From Salminus brasiliensis (Eukaryota > Chordata > Actinopteri > Characiformes > Bryconidae), in the NCBI RefSeq assembly GCF_030463535.1, contig NC_132894.1, forward strand, positions 28,788,625 to 28,852,624: DNA of 64,000 nucleotides. Direction: 5' to 3'. Below are positions 40,901 to 47,694 of this stretch, piece by piece. A program made the translations under genes and the position numbers. Every line of letters starts with the position of its first letter. Within the stretch, counting starts at the first letter, position 1. The notes beneath the pieces are model-generated. The model was not told the DNA's origin. It worked only from the letters and a program-made list of their open reading frames with translations, and ran no database searches.

Positions 40901-41962
40901 AACGCCTTCACCTAAGGTTTCATCAGACCAGAATCTGCATGTTATATGACTTGCTAATAATGGTAGAACTGAGTTATGTCTAAAATAATTATAATAATTC
41001 AGAAACCATCTTCTGGGAGGAAGCTGGTTCCTATCACCACCTACCTTTTTTCTAGAACAGAGCCTTTTCCATTAAACCACTTACTCACAATAACTTTGTT
41101 GACATTTTAAATGTTTAATAGAAAAAGTAAAAAAGTAAACTTGTACTATGACTATAAACGTTCAAAATCTCAAAATCTCTAAAATTAGGACACTTTGAAC
41201 ACAAAATCTAAACATTTAACACTTGCTTGATTTTAGAATTGAAAATGCCATGCAATGTTACACCCATATGAACTTGCAAGGTATTGGGCTCTGGTTCGCC
41301 ACACCATTGAGAACATGGGTCGAGCCGCGTTCAAGAGCTCAACATAAACTGCAGGAGAATAATAAATATATATAATATATAATATAATAAATGAATATTA
41401 AATGAGCTAAAAGAGCAAATCCAACACGCTGCACTGTCCTATTCAGATCTTGTGAAAACGTAATTAAAAAAAAAAAAAGCAATGTTATTTAAACAGGGTT
41501 TTTTTGTTTTTAACTTTATGTGATTTCTGCTCAATTTAAAATATATAATAATAAAAAAATACACTAAATCACATTTACTGATTATTGAACACCTGATGGT
41601 TATGGCCGCTTTTGCCAATCACGCCGCTGCAACGTGTTGCTACTCCTGAGACACACACAGCACCTACTGCACCCGCCTCCAGACAAAACACATCAAATGA
41701 AATGCACGCGGAAAACAAAAGCCTGCAATATTTAGCTAGTTAACTACCATGCTTTCACTCGGATTTTCACTTCTCCCTCTTGGGGCTCAGGCATGGGCTT
41801 CTTGGTTACTTTGAGTTTGTTTAGACCCCCGAATCCTGTCAGCAGCACAGCCCGCATTTCTTTTGAATCCGCTGCACAGACGACGCTCTCCGGCTCCTTC
41901 GCCCCATTTTTCTCTATCATGTGTTCAGTCTCTTCTGTCGTCTCCGGTCCTTCCTTTGCCAT
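4216..41962 (-). CDS. vat1l: vat1l, vesicle amine transport protein 1-like (8 exons, 3' end missing)
   Basis: Coding exons on the minus strand: 41748-41962, 40447-40576, 37962-38177, 33249-33391, 29506-29609, 27510-27565, 26804-26998, 4216-4299. They join in phase with GT-AG introns into 381 codons without a stop. The product belongs to the MDR/zeta-crystallin (quinone oxidoreductase-like) superfamily: a polar, acidic N-tail (about 1-35), a GroES-like domain with GLNFLDLMVRQGNIDNPP and PLVPGFECSGIVEA, then a Rossmann cofactor domain whose AGGGVGQAVA loop (183-192) spans the exon 3/4 junction. The match is clearly closer to VAT1L than VAT1 (MAKEG start, LYEENKVMAGFSLLNLLFKQ, LILDVEKSPTPL). Cellular role is poorly known; NADPH binding is inferred from the family. 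Human VAT1L has about 419 residues, so a last exon of about 30-40 acidic residues is missing here. Cys156 replaces a Pro usual in AAAFPMNF. Identity is very secure; the 3' end is open. Confidence 0.95.
5045..5300 (+). repeat. composite: AGAACC-rich MITE plus SINE tail
   Basis: 5045-5205 carries GGTTCTTTATGGACCAAAAA, AAAGAACCATTTGTAGCACC and related hairpin-forming repeats. 5207-5300 matches the 3' half of the SINE (TATCGGAGGAGAC, AAATTGGGAGAAA). Confidence 0.5.
6358..6880. repeat. possible hAT-like MITE
   Basis: Similar motifs sit at both ends: TGCGTTCCATTTACCTTGGA at 6359 and GGCGTTCCAGGTGAAATTTC near 6832, each followed by CGGA-rich sequence. The ends appear directly rather than cleanly inverted, so the class is uncertain. 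Confidence 0.3.
8075..8523 (+). mobile_element. MITE-like family A, near full length
   Basis: About 450 bp. Starts TTATATGGACTAAAGTATTG and ends TTGTCCGTAAATATTTGGGC then ATTAAGTGTA, which are imperfect inverted termini. Internal blocks include GTCCAGGGAAGAAGGCTTCC, ATTCCAGAGAACACAGTTCT and TCAGTGCTGGGGGGCTTTAT. It has no coding capacity, so it is a non-autonomous DNA transposon by inference. Confidence 0.65.
9890..10180. repeat. GCATCGCTATxGCAGCATTA minisatellite
   Basis: Irregular tandem copies of a roughly 20-30 bp unit built from (A)GCAT(C)GCTAT(T)G and CAGCATTA, most regular at 9985-10080. Confidence 0.6.
11334..11620 (+). repeat. tRNA-derived SINE copy
   Basis: Head with GACTGGTCCAGCG (A-box-like) and GTTCAAATCCCAG (B-box-like), then the family body. 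The 3' part has CAAATTGGGGAGAAAATGG as in the copies at 3180 and 18831. Confidence 0.65.
11890..12160 (+). mobile_element. Tc1/mariner-like 3' remnant
   Basis: Holds the decayed 3' coding and end sequence of a widespread fish element: AACATCAGTAGCTGACCTCA, CCAATGCTCTTCGGGATGAA, CAATGTTCCAAAATCTGGTG, TAAAGCCCTTCTAAAAGTGT. In the intact family this encodes TSVPDLTNAL and MFQ.LVESLP. Here the frame is broken by stops. Confidence 0.65.
14085..14215 (-). repeat. SINE fragment, minus strand
   Basis: Reverse complement gives GAGAGAGCACAATTGGCATT and CCAAATTGGGTGGTGAATG, matching the body and tail of the 11334 SINE. Confidence 0.5.
15950..16180. repeat. internally repetitive CCCA/CCAC-rich repeat
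   Basis: Degenerate repeats around CATGGGTTCCACGTTGGTCA, TGGGTGCCCACCAGGGTCAG, CCCACCTAGCCCACATG. It looks like a decayed minisatellite-type dispersed repeat; family unknown. Confidence 0.35.
17531..17880 (+). mobile_element. MITE-like family A, 3' truncated
   Basis: Begins ACACTATATGGACAAAAGTA (clean 5' terminus), with GTCCAGGGAAGGCTTTCTTA, CCATCATTCCAGAGAACACA and TCAGTGCTGGGGGCTTTATA. The 3' terminus is absent. Confidence 0.7.
18831..19125 (+). repeat. tRNA-derived SINE, best copy
   Basis: About 290 bp. The head GGCCCCGGGTGGTCCAGCGG carries an A-box-like GTGGTCCAGCGG, with a B-box-like GGCAGTTCGAAAAATG further in. The tail is CAAATTGGGGACGAAATGTG then A-rich. Pol III promoter function is inferred from the motifs. 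The head is too diverged to be a tRNA gene. Confidence 0.75.
19289..19560 (+). repeat. TA microsatellite plus family A 3' part
   Basis: (TA)n at 19289-19345, then 19376-19560 matches family A 3' half (CAGGATGTTGGATGATCATC, TACAAGGACTACACAAGCTG, TCAGCAATG, GAAGGGGTGTCCGAATAT). CTGAATACTTTTGTCCATAC just before the TA tract resembles the family terminus in reverse. Confidence 0.65.
20530..20880 (+). repeat. dispersed repeat family C, copy 1
   Basis: Begins GCAACATTATGTAGAATTTT. Shares ATGCTTCTTTCACTT and GTTCTGTATCTTTCAGCTCG with the copy at 43545, and GCAACATTATG with 32040. Class unknown. Confidence 0.5.
23150..23400. repeat. two dispersed fish repeats, abutting
   Basis: 23150-23282 holds CACCACCGGGTCAATGTCAC, TGCAGTGCTGGGATTGACCC and CTGCTCTGTGGTGGTCCTGT. 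23283-23400 is a minus-strand piece of the GGGCCCTTGAGCAAG-type SINE also seen at 28060, 47695 and 59190. Confidence 0.6.
23461..23730 (+). mobile_element. Tc1-like element 5' terminus
   Basis: Starts directly at a (TA)n tract with ACAGTGGGGAAAAAAGTATT, then CACCAATTGTGCAAGTTCTC, GAGAGAGGCCTGTAATTGAC, TGGTCACCTACAAACAAGCA. This is a terminus well known from fish Tc1-like elements. The element is cut off before the transposase. Confidence 0.8.
24055..24215. repeat. long imperfect hairpin (MITE-like)
   Basis: Arms 24061-24117 and 24155-24212 are inverted copies (GGAGGTTCTTCAGTTTGCAA opposite GGAGGTTTTTTTAGTTTGAA on the complement), with shared AAGGTGCTTTGAG near the loop. About 55-bp arms and a 37-nt loop. 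A related scrap, TTGAAACTGTGTAGAGAAAC, lies at 24643-24662. Confidence 0.7.
26804..26998 (-). CDS. vat1l: vat1l exon 7
   Basis: 195 nt, residues 289-353. Encodes WWQVEKVNPIKLYEENKVMA, GFSLLNLLFKQGGCSQVK, KKIRPLVDSLWALEE. Acceptor catctccag|TGGTGG, donor GAGGAG|gtaaga, phase 0 on both sides. Confidence 0.95.
27106..27459 (+). mobile_element. piggyBac-like MITE, copy L (vat1l intron 6)
   Basis: Opens TTAACCCTTTCGCAAGTGAG and ends GGGACTGTACTTGCAAATGG. It carries GGATGCGCTATGTGTTGTGG and GAAGACAAATCAG, which pair with the inverted copy at 28283-28442. TTAA plus CCCTTT termini fit piggyBac-type elements. Enlarged by a nested insertion at 27149-27276. The right TTAA is lost. Confidence 0.6.
27149..27276. 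mobile_element. nested inverted-repeat insert with TA core
   Basis: Perfect 23-bp inverted termini, 27149-27171 and 27254-27276 (CCCAGAGTGAGTTCTTTAAG then CAT), enclose a (TA)n tract of about 44 bp. It interrupts the piggyBac-like copy, so it is younger than that copy. Confidence 0.7.
27510..27565 (-). CDS. vat1l: vat1l exon 6 (56-nt micro-exon)
   Basis: Only 56 nt. Encodes GSSNMVTGETKSFFSFAKS, ending at codon 288. Acceptor cttacag|GTTCG, donor AAATCT|gtaagc. Because 56 is not a multiple of three, skipping this exon would break the frame. It is flanked by two inverted copies of a TTAA-bordered repeat (27106-27459 and 28283-28442). Confidence 0.93.
28060..28262 (+). repeat. SINE-like repeat family B
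   Basis: Contains TTGGGCCCTTGAGCAAGACC, TTTACCCTCTCTGCTCCCGG, GTTGGCTGCCCACCGCTCTG, CACTACCACAGATGGGTTAA and ATTTCGCTGTACAGTGTACA. This is a very common teleost interspersed repeat. Copies on the other strand lie at 47695 and 23283. Confidence 0.7.
28283..28442 (-). mobile_element. piggyBac-like MITE, copy R (vat1l intron 5)
   Basis: 160 bp bounded by TTAA on both sides. The left end reads TTAACCATTTCACAAGTACA; the right end on the complement reads TTAACCCTTTCACAAGTAAG. The termini are thus inverted repeats of about 17 bp next to a TTAA duplication. Internal sequence includes GGATGCGCTGTATTTTGTGG on the complement, shared with copy L. Confidence 0.65.
29506..29609 (-). CDS. vat1l: vat1l exon 5
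   Basis: 104 nt. Encodes KISPDGVDIVLDCLCGENTG and KGLGLLKPLGAYILYG. Acceptor gttgtag|GATC, donor CTATG|gttggt, ends in phase 1. The preceding phase 2 and following phase 1 junctions match the neighbouring exons exactly. Confidence 0.94.
30225..30345 (+). repeat. tRNA-derived SINE head
   Basis: AGTGGTGCAACAGTCTAACA has an A-box-like start and AAGTTCAAATCCTGTCAA a B-box-like stretch at normal tRNA spacing. The cloverleaf does not close cleanly, so it is called a SINE rather than a tRNA gene. Confidence 0.5.
31895..31942. repeat. TA-CA-TA compound microsatellite
   Basis: (TA)n, then (CA)n with about 13 units, then (TA)n in direct succession. Confidence 0.9.
32040..32340 (+). repeat. dispersed repeat family C, copy 2
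   Basis: Starts GCAACATTATGCATTAGCAA. Later CTTGTCAACAAATGCACATG, TACAGCTGTCTATAACAG and ATGCCAATTCTTGCA match the 43545 copy. Confidence 0.5.
32345..32500 (-). repeat. tRNA-derived SINE, minus strand
   Basis: The complement reads GGTTTAGCAAAATGGTTAAC, ACAGCTGCCCTTAATAAGGC and GGTTTGTTTTCCCACCTGAG, a tRNA-like head pattern of a fish SINE. Confidence 0.4.
32549..32766 (+). repeat. CTAT array with higher-order unit
   Basis: (CTAT)n interrupted regularly by TGTTTATTTGTC. The longer unit of about 48 bp, CATCTATCTATATGTTTATT then TGTCTATCTATCTATCTGTT, repeats twice and decays to the right. The long Tyr/Ser/Leu-rich open frames here are artefacts of the repeat. Confidence 0.9.
33249..33391 (-). 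CDS. vat1l: vat1l exon 4
   Basis: 143 nt, residues 188-234 plus two bases. Encodes GQAVAQLCSTIPNVTVFGTA, STFKHEAIRHSVTHLFDR, NVDYVAEVR. It completes the glycine loop and the first beta-alpha unit of the Rossmann fold. Acceptor cctccag|GGTC, donor AGAAA|gtaagg, phase 2. Confidence 0.95.
34225..34283. repeat. (TC)n microsatellite
   Basis: Almost pure CT repeat with single interruptions (CACTCTCTAT). Confidence 0.9.
34983..35480. repeat. tandem pair of a dispersed repeat (family D)
   Basis: 34983-35155 and 35318-35475 share ATCAATGGTTAGG.CAGAG, TCAGTGTGAACTGGGACCAC and TCTTACATAACTCCTCTT. The spacer 35156-35285 (TGGTCCAAGACCTGCAGACC, AAAGCACCCT) matches 37290-37410. Confidence 0.65.
36500..36850 (+). 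repeat. common teleost interspersed repeat, 3' part
   Basis: Contains TCTTGGTTCCTCTCAAGGTT, TTATCCTTGCCACTGTCGCC and TAAAGCTGCTTTGTGACAGT, followed by TTGTTGTACAAATACATTCT. This ending is found widely in fish genomes. Exact superfamily not determined. Confidence 0.55.
37240..37412. repeat. family D copy
   Basis: TGGTCCAAGATCTGCTGACC, GATTGGTCCGTGCCAAACAA and AGGTAAGTGTGAAAGCACCC parallel the 35156-35285 segment. Confidence 0.6.
37962..38177 (-). CDS. vat1l: vat1l exon 3
   Basis: 216 nt, residues 116-187. Encodes IGDRVMAFVNYNAWAEVV, VYKIPDEMTFPEAAAF, FEVANLREGMSVLVHSAGGG. Carries the first half of the cofactor-binding glycine loop. Residue 156 is Cys where VAT1L and relatives usually have Pro. 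Acceptor ttttag|ATTGG, donor GGAGTG|gtaagc, phase 0. Confidence 0.95.
38440..38890 (-). mobile_element. Tc1/mariner-like remnant
   Basis: AAAAAGTAATTGGACACTCT at the left end, TGGACATCTTTAAATGCTGA, GAAAAACAGTTGGGTTGAGG and GCCTCCACCATGTTTAACAG match a fish Tc1-like class. The complement keeps the transposase motif VKHGGGTVW. Internally deleted and dead. Confidence 0.75.
40075..40311. repeat. short direct duplication
   Basis: TTTTGGTTAAACA.TCTTTA then GGGACCATATCTTC occurs at 40075-40123 and again at 40262-40311, 187 bp apart. Confidence 0.7.
40447..40576 (-). CDS. vat1l: vat1l exon 2
   Basis: 130 nt, from the Cys72 codon to residue 115. Encodes GLNFLDLMVRQGNIDNPPK, TPLVPGFECSGIVEAMG and ENTTGFE, the GroES-like core. 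Acceptor ttttttcag|CGGG, donor TTTGAG|gtacgt, ends in phase 0. Confidence 0.95.
40577..41747. other. vat1l intron 1
   Basis: 1.2 kb of AT-rich sequence. A short stretch near 41281-41341 (CTGGTTCGCC..GAACATGGG) looks like a SINE scrap. Nothing else recognisable. Confidence 0.5.
41748..41962 (-). CDS. vat1l: vat1l exon 1 (start codon)
   Basis: 215 nt, residues 1-71 plus two bases of codon 72. Starts MAKEGPETTEETEHMIEK and contains EMRAVLLTGFGGLNKLKV and PEPQEGEVKIRVKA. The start is chosen because MAKEG and the acidic stretch match the VAT1L N-terminus. Donor reads AAAGCATG|gtagtt, phase 2. Confidence 0.94.
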
Positions 41963-42047
41963 CGCTGCTGGGATCGTATGCTGGCCAGAGGAGAGCCGCA
42001 GTCTAACGGTCTTCCCGATGCTTCTCCAGCAAGTCAGGCGTTACTTG

Positions 42048-42330
42048 CCTAGTGATGGGCGATTCGCGACGAATCGTTCTTTTTGAACGACTCTTTTACA
42101 CGAATCGAATGAAACGATTCGTGGTGTTGCCGACACACGCGTGCAACCTTACGCCATCAAAATGTACTGCTATAACTCGGGAAACTGACCGTATGAATGC
42201 ACAAGGTAGGTCACCGTAAGGTGTATACAAAAACAATGTCCACGCGTGTGGTGTGTGGTTAATCAAACCTGGCACTGTTCGATTCACTTAAACGGCTAGT
42301 TCGAAAGAATCGACTCAGTAAATTGCGTCG
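42048..42330. mobile_element. hAT-like terminus in the vat1l upstream region
   Basis: CTAGTGATGGGCGATTCGCG followed by GACGAATCGTTCTTTTTGAA and AAACGATTCG resembles the CAGTGATGGG..GATTCG ends of fish hAT elements. A second set of GATTCACTTAAACGGCTAGT near 42282 may be the other side. It lies 86 bp upstream of the vat1l ATG. Confidence 0.55.
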
Positions 42331-43544
42331 TAATGCTCATCAGTGCTGCTCTTGGCTGAAGTGTCTGCCCGCAGAATGAAACGTGGGAAGATTCGCTTCT
42401 ACAGGACTTACGGTAAACTGACCGAACAGCGAAACCTGAGTCAAAGCGCAGCGATTTTCATGCAAGGTCCGACCGTTTTCTTTCAACGGCCTTTAAAATC
42501 GTTTCGTAGACAAAAAAGTCCCCAAAACGACAACTTTAGCTTAAATGATCCTTCCATAGCACCATCTATACCAGTTGAATACTGTACATACTGTGTATTT
42601 GCCCCTCTTCAGTTCTACTCTTATTTTTGTGTATTTGCTGTCTAGTTGTTTTTTTAGATAACATACTATTTGAGACAAAATTCAACAATCAAATTTTATT
42701 TCTTTATATATTTATTTTATTGACATTTAATTGTTGCTTTTATGTAAACACCTTGTATCTCCAAAATGTCAGGCCTGCAGAGGGTGAATATGTCCATAAT
42801 TTTTAAAGTATTTATTTATTTATTTATTTTTAATGAACTAATTAATTTGTCGTGTTATATCTGAGCTGTATTGTGCTGTGTTGTAGATGAAAAATGGAAT
42901 AAAATATTTTTTTAAATATTCAAAGTAAATATATATATATATAATATATTTCTTTTGATCTATTCATCAGTTGTACACAATGTGAAAAATACATTAAGCC
43001 AAAAATGAAAAACAGCAAAAGTTTTTTTGCATGATAGCAATAACAAATCCACATAGCTCTTTTCACTTTCACTATATGTGCTATTTATTATTTACTTTAT
43101 CTTCTCTTAGTTAACATCTTCTTCTATTGGAAATCTGTCAACAACTGTGTACTTGTCTAGTCCTTTAGTTTTATAGGTCATACATGTGCACACTCGTCAG
43201 GACAAATCTCTAATGTGTGTAACAGACATGTTGAATTAAAGTGATACTTATTCTGAACTGTCCTTTTAAGACTTAGGTTAAGCTTTTATGGTCATTCTGA
43301 TCAACACCAACTACATTAGCATGAATGTCAGAACGTCACATGACACTTCTCATGCTGAATAGGTACAGAGGTGTAATTTAAATTCAGTGGTTTGCAATGT
43401 ATTTGCAAATCACCTAGTGTCTGAATAAGGGCCTTCACTTCTGTCCATCGCTCGTAACCATGTAACGTACCTATTATTTTCATTGTAGTTACCGAATAAT
43501 AGGGCTGTCTCTTGCCAGAACTGCATAACACTCAACAAGCAACC

Positions 43545-43715
43545 CAATCATATGTGTGAAACCCTCTAATATTACTCTACAGTCTATATGCTTCTTTCAC
43601 TTCAGAGGCCGGTTCTGTATCTCTCAGCTTGTCATCAAATGCATGTGTACAGCTGTCCTTACAGCAGTGGTCCAAAGTGAACTACCAATGCCAATTCTTG
43701 CACAGTTCTTTTTTG
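43545..43715 (+). repeat. dispersed repeat family C, copy 3
   Basis: ATATGCTTCTTTCACTTCAG, GTTCTGTATCTCTCAGCTTG and ATGCATGTGTACAGCTGTCC match copies 1 and 2. Confidence 0.5.
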
Positions 43716-44821
43716 AGCTTAAACTTAAGTTAATTTTTCTGCCAAGAGCTGAAGCATGACACTATGACTTTGACATATTTTTCTCATTCCTTTATGTTAA
43801 ACACTAGCAAATTTTTGGGTCCAAGTTCCTGTGTGCCCCTTTTTTCTTGTATCAGATTAGTACCCTCTATGCCTCAATGTGGACTTTACAGCTGCCTCTT
43901 AACTAAATTTCTTTATGATGTCCATTATAAATTCACAGTGAAAGAGTTTGTTTATTGTTGTCTGGCCAATGTGATGGAGAAGAGGATATTCGGGTTGGAT
44001 ATTTACTTTATTTATGTCTTTAAACTGCTAGATTGAACGCCTGTAGGGCCGTCCTAAATGCAAGCATTTAAACCTCAAAGTTTGTGCTCTACATGAACTG
44101 ATGACACCTGATCTTAGTCACCCATCTTCTTGTGGGCCACTGCAGACACCTTTTACCTTTGCTTTTTCAAAGTTAAATACTATAGACTATGAAAACAAGG
44201 AAAACCTGCCACCTGGTGGTTAAAAACATAATTCAAGCAGGTCTGTTTGTAGCAACATTGACAGATATTTTATTTTATTTTATCTCCTGAGACCTTATAG
44301 AAGAAGAATGACTGCTAGCAACTCGTTGTGTGGTTTACCGGCTTTTATTTCCTAATTACAAATCACAACACAGATGAAATACACATCTCAGCAATAAAAA
44401 TAATAGTAGTTGTAGGTCTCTTTTAAAGTAGAAACAAAACTATTACATCTGTTGAATACCTCTGGCATTACAGACAACATGTAAAGCCTCCATATTCAGC
44501 TTCTTGCTAGGTCCTCTTTCTTAGGCTACAACAATGAGCCTTAGTGACCAGTGCTACACTGCATCATTCTTGTGCGTAGTACAGCATTGAAAAAACATAT
44601 GTTGTGCGTACTGAAGCAGACTTAAGCCACTTACCAGAATGCAGACTGTTAAAAAGGGAATTCCACATATTTAGCAAATTACAGCTCACAGTGTCGGTGA
44701 TAAGCCGCTAACAGAAGACATCTCATGCTTCTTACTTTTATAAGTAAGACAGTTACAGATACACTGTGTGATGCCAGAGATGTTTTTACAATACTTTGAA
44801 ATGATTTTGGCTTAAAAACTG

Positions 44822-44834
44822 TATTTATTTATTT
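44822..44834 (-). promoter_or_regulatory. candidate bola3 poly(A) signal
   Basis: On the minus strand this A/T run reads as overlapping AATAAA hexamers about 410 nt after the bola3 stop. It is the nearest cluster of canonical signals I see downstream of the gene. No cleavage evidence is available. Confidence 0.35.
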
Positions 44835-45240
44835 AAATCAATTCTTGTCAGAAAGGTAAATACAGGACATTGCATGGTGAAATTGTTTCCAAAGAAAAGA
44901 CATTTTTCCAGTCTAACCACTATTTTACCTTCATCAAGACCCCTGGTTTCTATCGCCACCACTGTAAAAAAATCTGAGATGGCAACGTTCTTTACAATTA
45001 ACCAATTCACATCATACCTGAATGACCTTGTTTACATCTCAAGCACTAAATTGCGCAGAAATTTGGTGGAATTCCCCTTTAAATCTAACAGGAATATTGT
45101 ACATGTTCCTGACTACTTTAAATAGCATGTAATAATTTACTTGAAACATTTAAAGGAAGCAACGAGATGATGTAATATAATCTGGCGCAACAGTTTTTAT
45201 AGCATAAAACAGATCTTTATATAGTGAAAAGGTGTAGTTT

Positions 45241-45306
45241 CTACTTTCTTGGGACCTCAGTGAATATTCGCAGCCCATGCATTGCTTGAATCTCCTCCTT
45301 GAGTGC
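45241..45306 (-). CDS. bola3: bola3 exon 4 (stop)
   Basis: 66 nt. Encodes ALKEEIQAMHGLRIFTEVPR then K and TAG. Acceptor gcttttacag|GCACTC. Contains the invariant BolA His (MHG). Confidence 0.94.
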   Translation of the reverse strand, partial: ALKEEIQAMHGLRIFTEVPRK

Positions 45307-46975
45307 CTGTAAAAGCACAATTCAGATTAATTTACAACAGCGGAAAAAGCTTTACCAGCATGTCCTGGGACCAAAACTCTTAAAACAACAGCAGGCCCTA
45401 CATGCAAAAAACAATCATAATAGTCAAGCAATAATAAGTGTTAATAGAAAGTAACCATTCTAACTAAAAAGCAAATATTAGGTAAATTTCTCTATATTCT
45501 TCTACAATATGCCTTTTGAATGACTAGGGCTCTCACTAGGACTAGGCTCTCACATTATCTTATAATATCCGACCTCATGTCCCTGTTTAATATCATATAT
45601 GTGTGTAAAGAGAAAACCAAGTGCATCGGATGTGTCTTTAAAGAGCTCTTCCAATGCGGTCTGAATCAAAGTTTCATTTCAATAATAAAGCCTGATTTAA
45701 TACTGATTTAATATAAAACGCTTCAATCACAAAACTCAGCATTTAAATACTGTATGTCTGGATTACGGCCGATAGCAGTTTGTTCCAAAGCCTAGGCTGC
45801 AGCTGAGGTGGAGCGGGTAGGATGCGATAGGACTGTCCATTAAGACTCCTTCTTAGTAGCCTTAGTAGTCTAACCAGGCTTTTGAGGTGATGTCAATTGC
45901 TTTGCGAAACGCACATTTTTTTACAGTTGGAGTTATAATTTTTTACAGTTATAAAAACTAAGCTTTTAAAAGGATCTCTGCTACAGAGGCTTTGTTTTTC
46001 ACCATTTCCATTGTGCTGTTTGTTTTTCTCTTCGTGTTATATGTGCACAGAGAACTGTGGGTACCCGAGGGCTGGGTGGGATACATTAGTTGTGTCCTTG
46101 AAATCGCTCTGAATGTGGCTGCATTTCTAGTGGTCCTTCAAAGGGTCCTTTACTTCGGAATAGTCTTCTGTGACGCAGCGACTGAGGAATGCAGCCTAGG
46201 CTTTGGAAACGCAGCTAGTGTGTTTCAATCTGGGATACTTTTTAAATGAGATACAGTACAGGGCAGCCAATCAGAACAGAGGTCATTTACATACATCCAC
46301 CTGTTGATGTATACTATAGTAAAATCCACCTAGAGTGACCTGATCACGGGTCAGAGTTATGAGTCAAGAGTTCTAAATCTTCTTGGCTCATAAAACTTTA
46401 CACATTTCATAAGTAGCCCTCAGGGGAATATAAAACACAGGTTATGGGACTTTTTTGTGTTATTCTGTTAAAATGTCTCGCGAATCTGAAAATGTCCTCT
46501 GACGTACCTGATTCACTAACTGGTGTTGCTGCACTGTTCTTTTCCCTCTGAATTCATCTGACTCGATGTGTATTTCATACATGGCACCACAGCCTCCTGA
46601 AACCAACAGATACAGCTGAGGACAGACAGAAGCCAAGAAGTACCACAGTAAGCAGGGGGGCAGGGGGGCAGGGGACCAGTCTGGGCATTAAGCAAGCAAA
46701 AGCTCACCTGATATGTCCACAACTTTTAGCGAGGAAGCGAGTGGAAACTTCTCCTTGAGTATTTTTGTGATCCGGACCTCTCCGTCCGTTTTAGTCGAAA
46801 AGCTCCTCAGCACGGGTCGACACGGTACCAGCAGAGTCTGGACAGTACAAGAGGAGCAGCAGCAGAAAAGTCGTAAACACAGCAGCCCCCACATCTAAAT
46901 ATCTACACATTAGGCTACCTTTACAGAAAGCCTCCGTGTTCCCAATGCCACTGTCCTTCGCTGGAAACACACCAT
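45241..46975 (-). CDS. bola3: bola3, mitochondrial BolA-like protein 3 (4 exons, complete, 113 aa)
   Basis: Exons on the minus strand: 46919-46975, 46708-46837, 46508-46596, 45241-45306; 342 nt including TAG, all GT-AG. BOLA3 works in the mitochondrial matrix, helping transfer 4Fe-4S clusters made by the ISC machinery to targets such as lipoate synthase, with GLRX5 and NFU1 as partners (family knowledge). Residues 1-33 are Arg/Ser-rich with almost no acidic residues, as expected of a presequence (MVCFQRRTVALGTRRLSVK). The BolA fold follows: EVRITKILKEKFP (39-51), VVDISGGCGAMYEIHIES (58-75) with candidate ligand Cys65, TVQQHQLVNQALKEEI (83-98), and MHGLRIFTEVP (101-111) with the invariant family His102. 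Human BOLA3 is about 107 aa, so the length fits. Exon 1 is the least certain part because presequences diverge. Confidence 0.93.
45778..46214. mobile_element. MITE in bola3 intron 3
   Basis: Inverted ends: GTTCCAAAGCCTAGGCTGCA at 45781 and its near complement TGCAGCCTAGGCTTTGGAAA around 46190. Near the right end TTCTGTGACGCAGCGACTGA and GGTCCTTTACTTCGGAATAG are typical of CTTCGAAGG-rich fish MITEs. About 435 bp, non-coding. Confidence 0.65.
46508..46596 (-). CDS. bola3: bola3 exon 3
   Basis: 89 nt. Encodes GGCGAMYEIHIESDEFRGKR and TVQQHQLVNQ. Acceptor ggtttcag|GAGGC, donor AATCAG|gtacgt, phase 0. Holds the conserved Cys65. Confidence 0.94.
46708..46837 (-). CDS. bola3: bola3 exon 2
   Basis: 130 nt. 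Encodes TLLVPCRPVLRSFSTKTDG then EVRITKILKEKFPLASSLKV and VDIS. Acceptor gtactgtccag|ACTC, donor ATATCAG|gtgagc, phase 1. The FSTKTDGE segment aligns with FATQTEGE of human BOLA3. Confidence 0.92.
46919..46975 (-). CDS. bola3: bola3 exon 1 (presequence)
   Basis: 57 nt, 19 residues, MVCFQRRTVALGTRRLSVK, phase 0 at donor GTAAAG|gtagcc. Chosen over an ATG at 46894 because that ORF runs through a poly-Cys/Leu intron reading and across the clear acceptor ctgtccag at 46838. The basic composition suits mitochondrial import. Confidence 0.72.
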
Positions 46976-47694
46976 ATACATAACAGACAGTATACAGGCA
47001 AAGTGAACTAGAGACAGACAGGCTCCTTGTTATCTAATAGTGGCTGGCTAACCCTGCTAGCTAGCTAGCATAGCACTAACAACACTAAACTTAAAGGTCG
47101 TGTAAATAAACAGGTTGTAAGGGAGTTACTTTGCATCTTAGTAGACTTGGGAAAGACATCGTGGGAATGAATCGCTTTTGCCAATTGTAAATATTTTACA
47201 AGCCGGTGGGAAAAGTCATGTCCCTGCACTTGGTGTCGCAGTAATACTACGCAATCGACAGCGTCCCTGCCGGCCAGCCCCTCAGCTGGTTTATGCTGCC
47301 CCCTGCAGCACATTAAGATTATTACATCTTTATTAAACGTCATAAATTGTGTTCAAAACATTTTTGATTTTTTTCCCGGCCTGTGTTTAACAACACTGGG
47401 AAATATGTCTGTAGAAATAAGTAAATTAATTTAATTCTTATATGTAGGAGCCGAACATTTTAATAATAGAATAAAAAGAAAATAAACTCGCATTGGACTG
47501 GTATGACATTGCAATATTTTCCATATTTCAAAATGTTATTATGTGTGAAAACTCATACCAGTAAAAACTATTCCTCCTATTAAAATAAATTGGGGAAGTC
47601 ATCCATTCTTACAGAGCCCCTAAGGTGACATGGTGGTTGTTCTTAATAAGGCGTGACCACAGTGGAACTGATCATTTTGTGTATTACTGACCTC

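Larger units (their letters stand above)
41963..45240. other. intergenic: vat1l promoter and bola3 3' flank
   Basis: 3.3 kb between the vat1l start and the bola3 stop. The first 85 bases are likely vat1l 5' UTR or promoter, followed at once by an hAT-like terminus (42048-42330). A dispersed repeat copy lies at 43545-43715. A segment at 44850-45080 is open on the plus strand but reads like a repeat. Candidate bola3 poly(A) signal near 44822. Confidence 0.55.

Noticed and set aside
46688..46894. bola3 starting at ATG 46894 (MWGLLCLRLFCCC...)
   Set aside because: The open frame runs through intron 1 across a good acceptor (ctgtccag). The spliced exon 46919-46975 gives a basic presequence in phase.
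47065..47343. 92-codon minus-strand open frame upstream of bola3
   Set aside because: No protein resemblance; overlaps presumed 5' flank; composition not coding-like.
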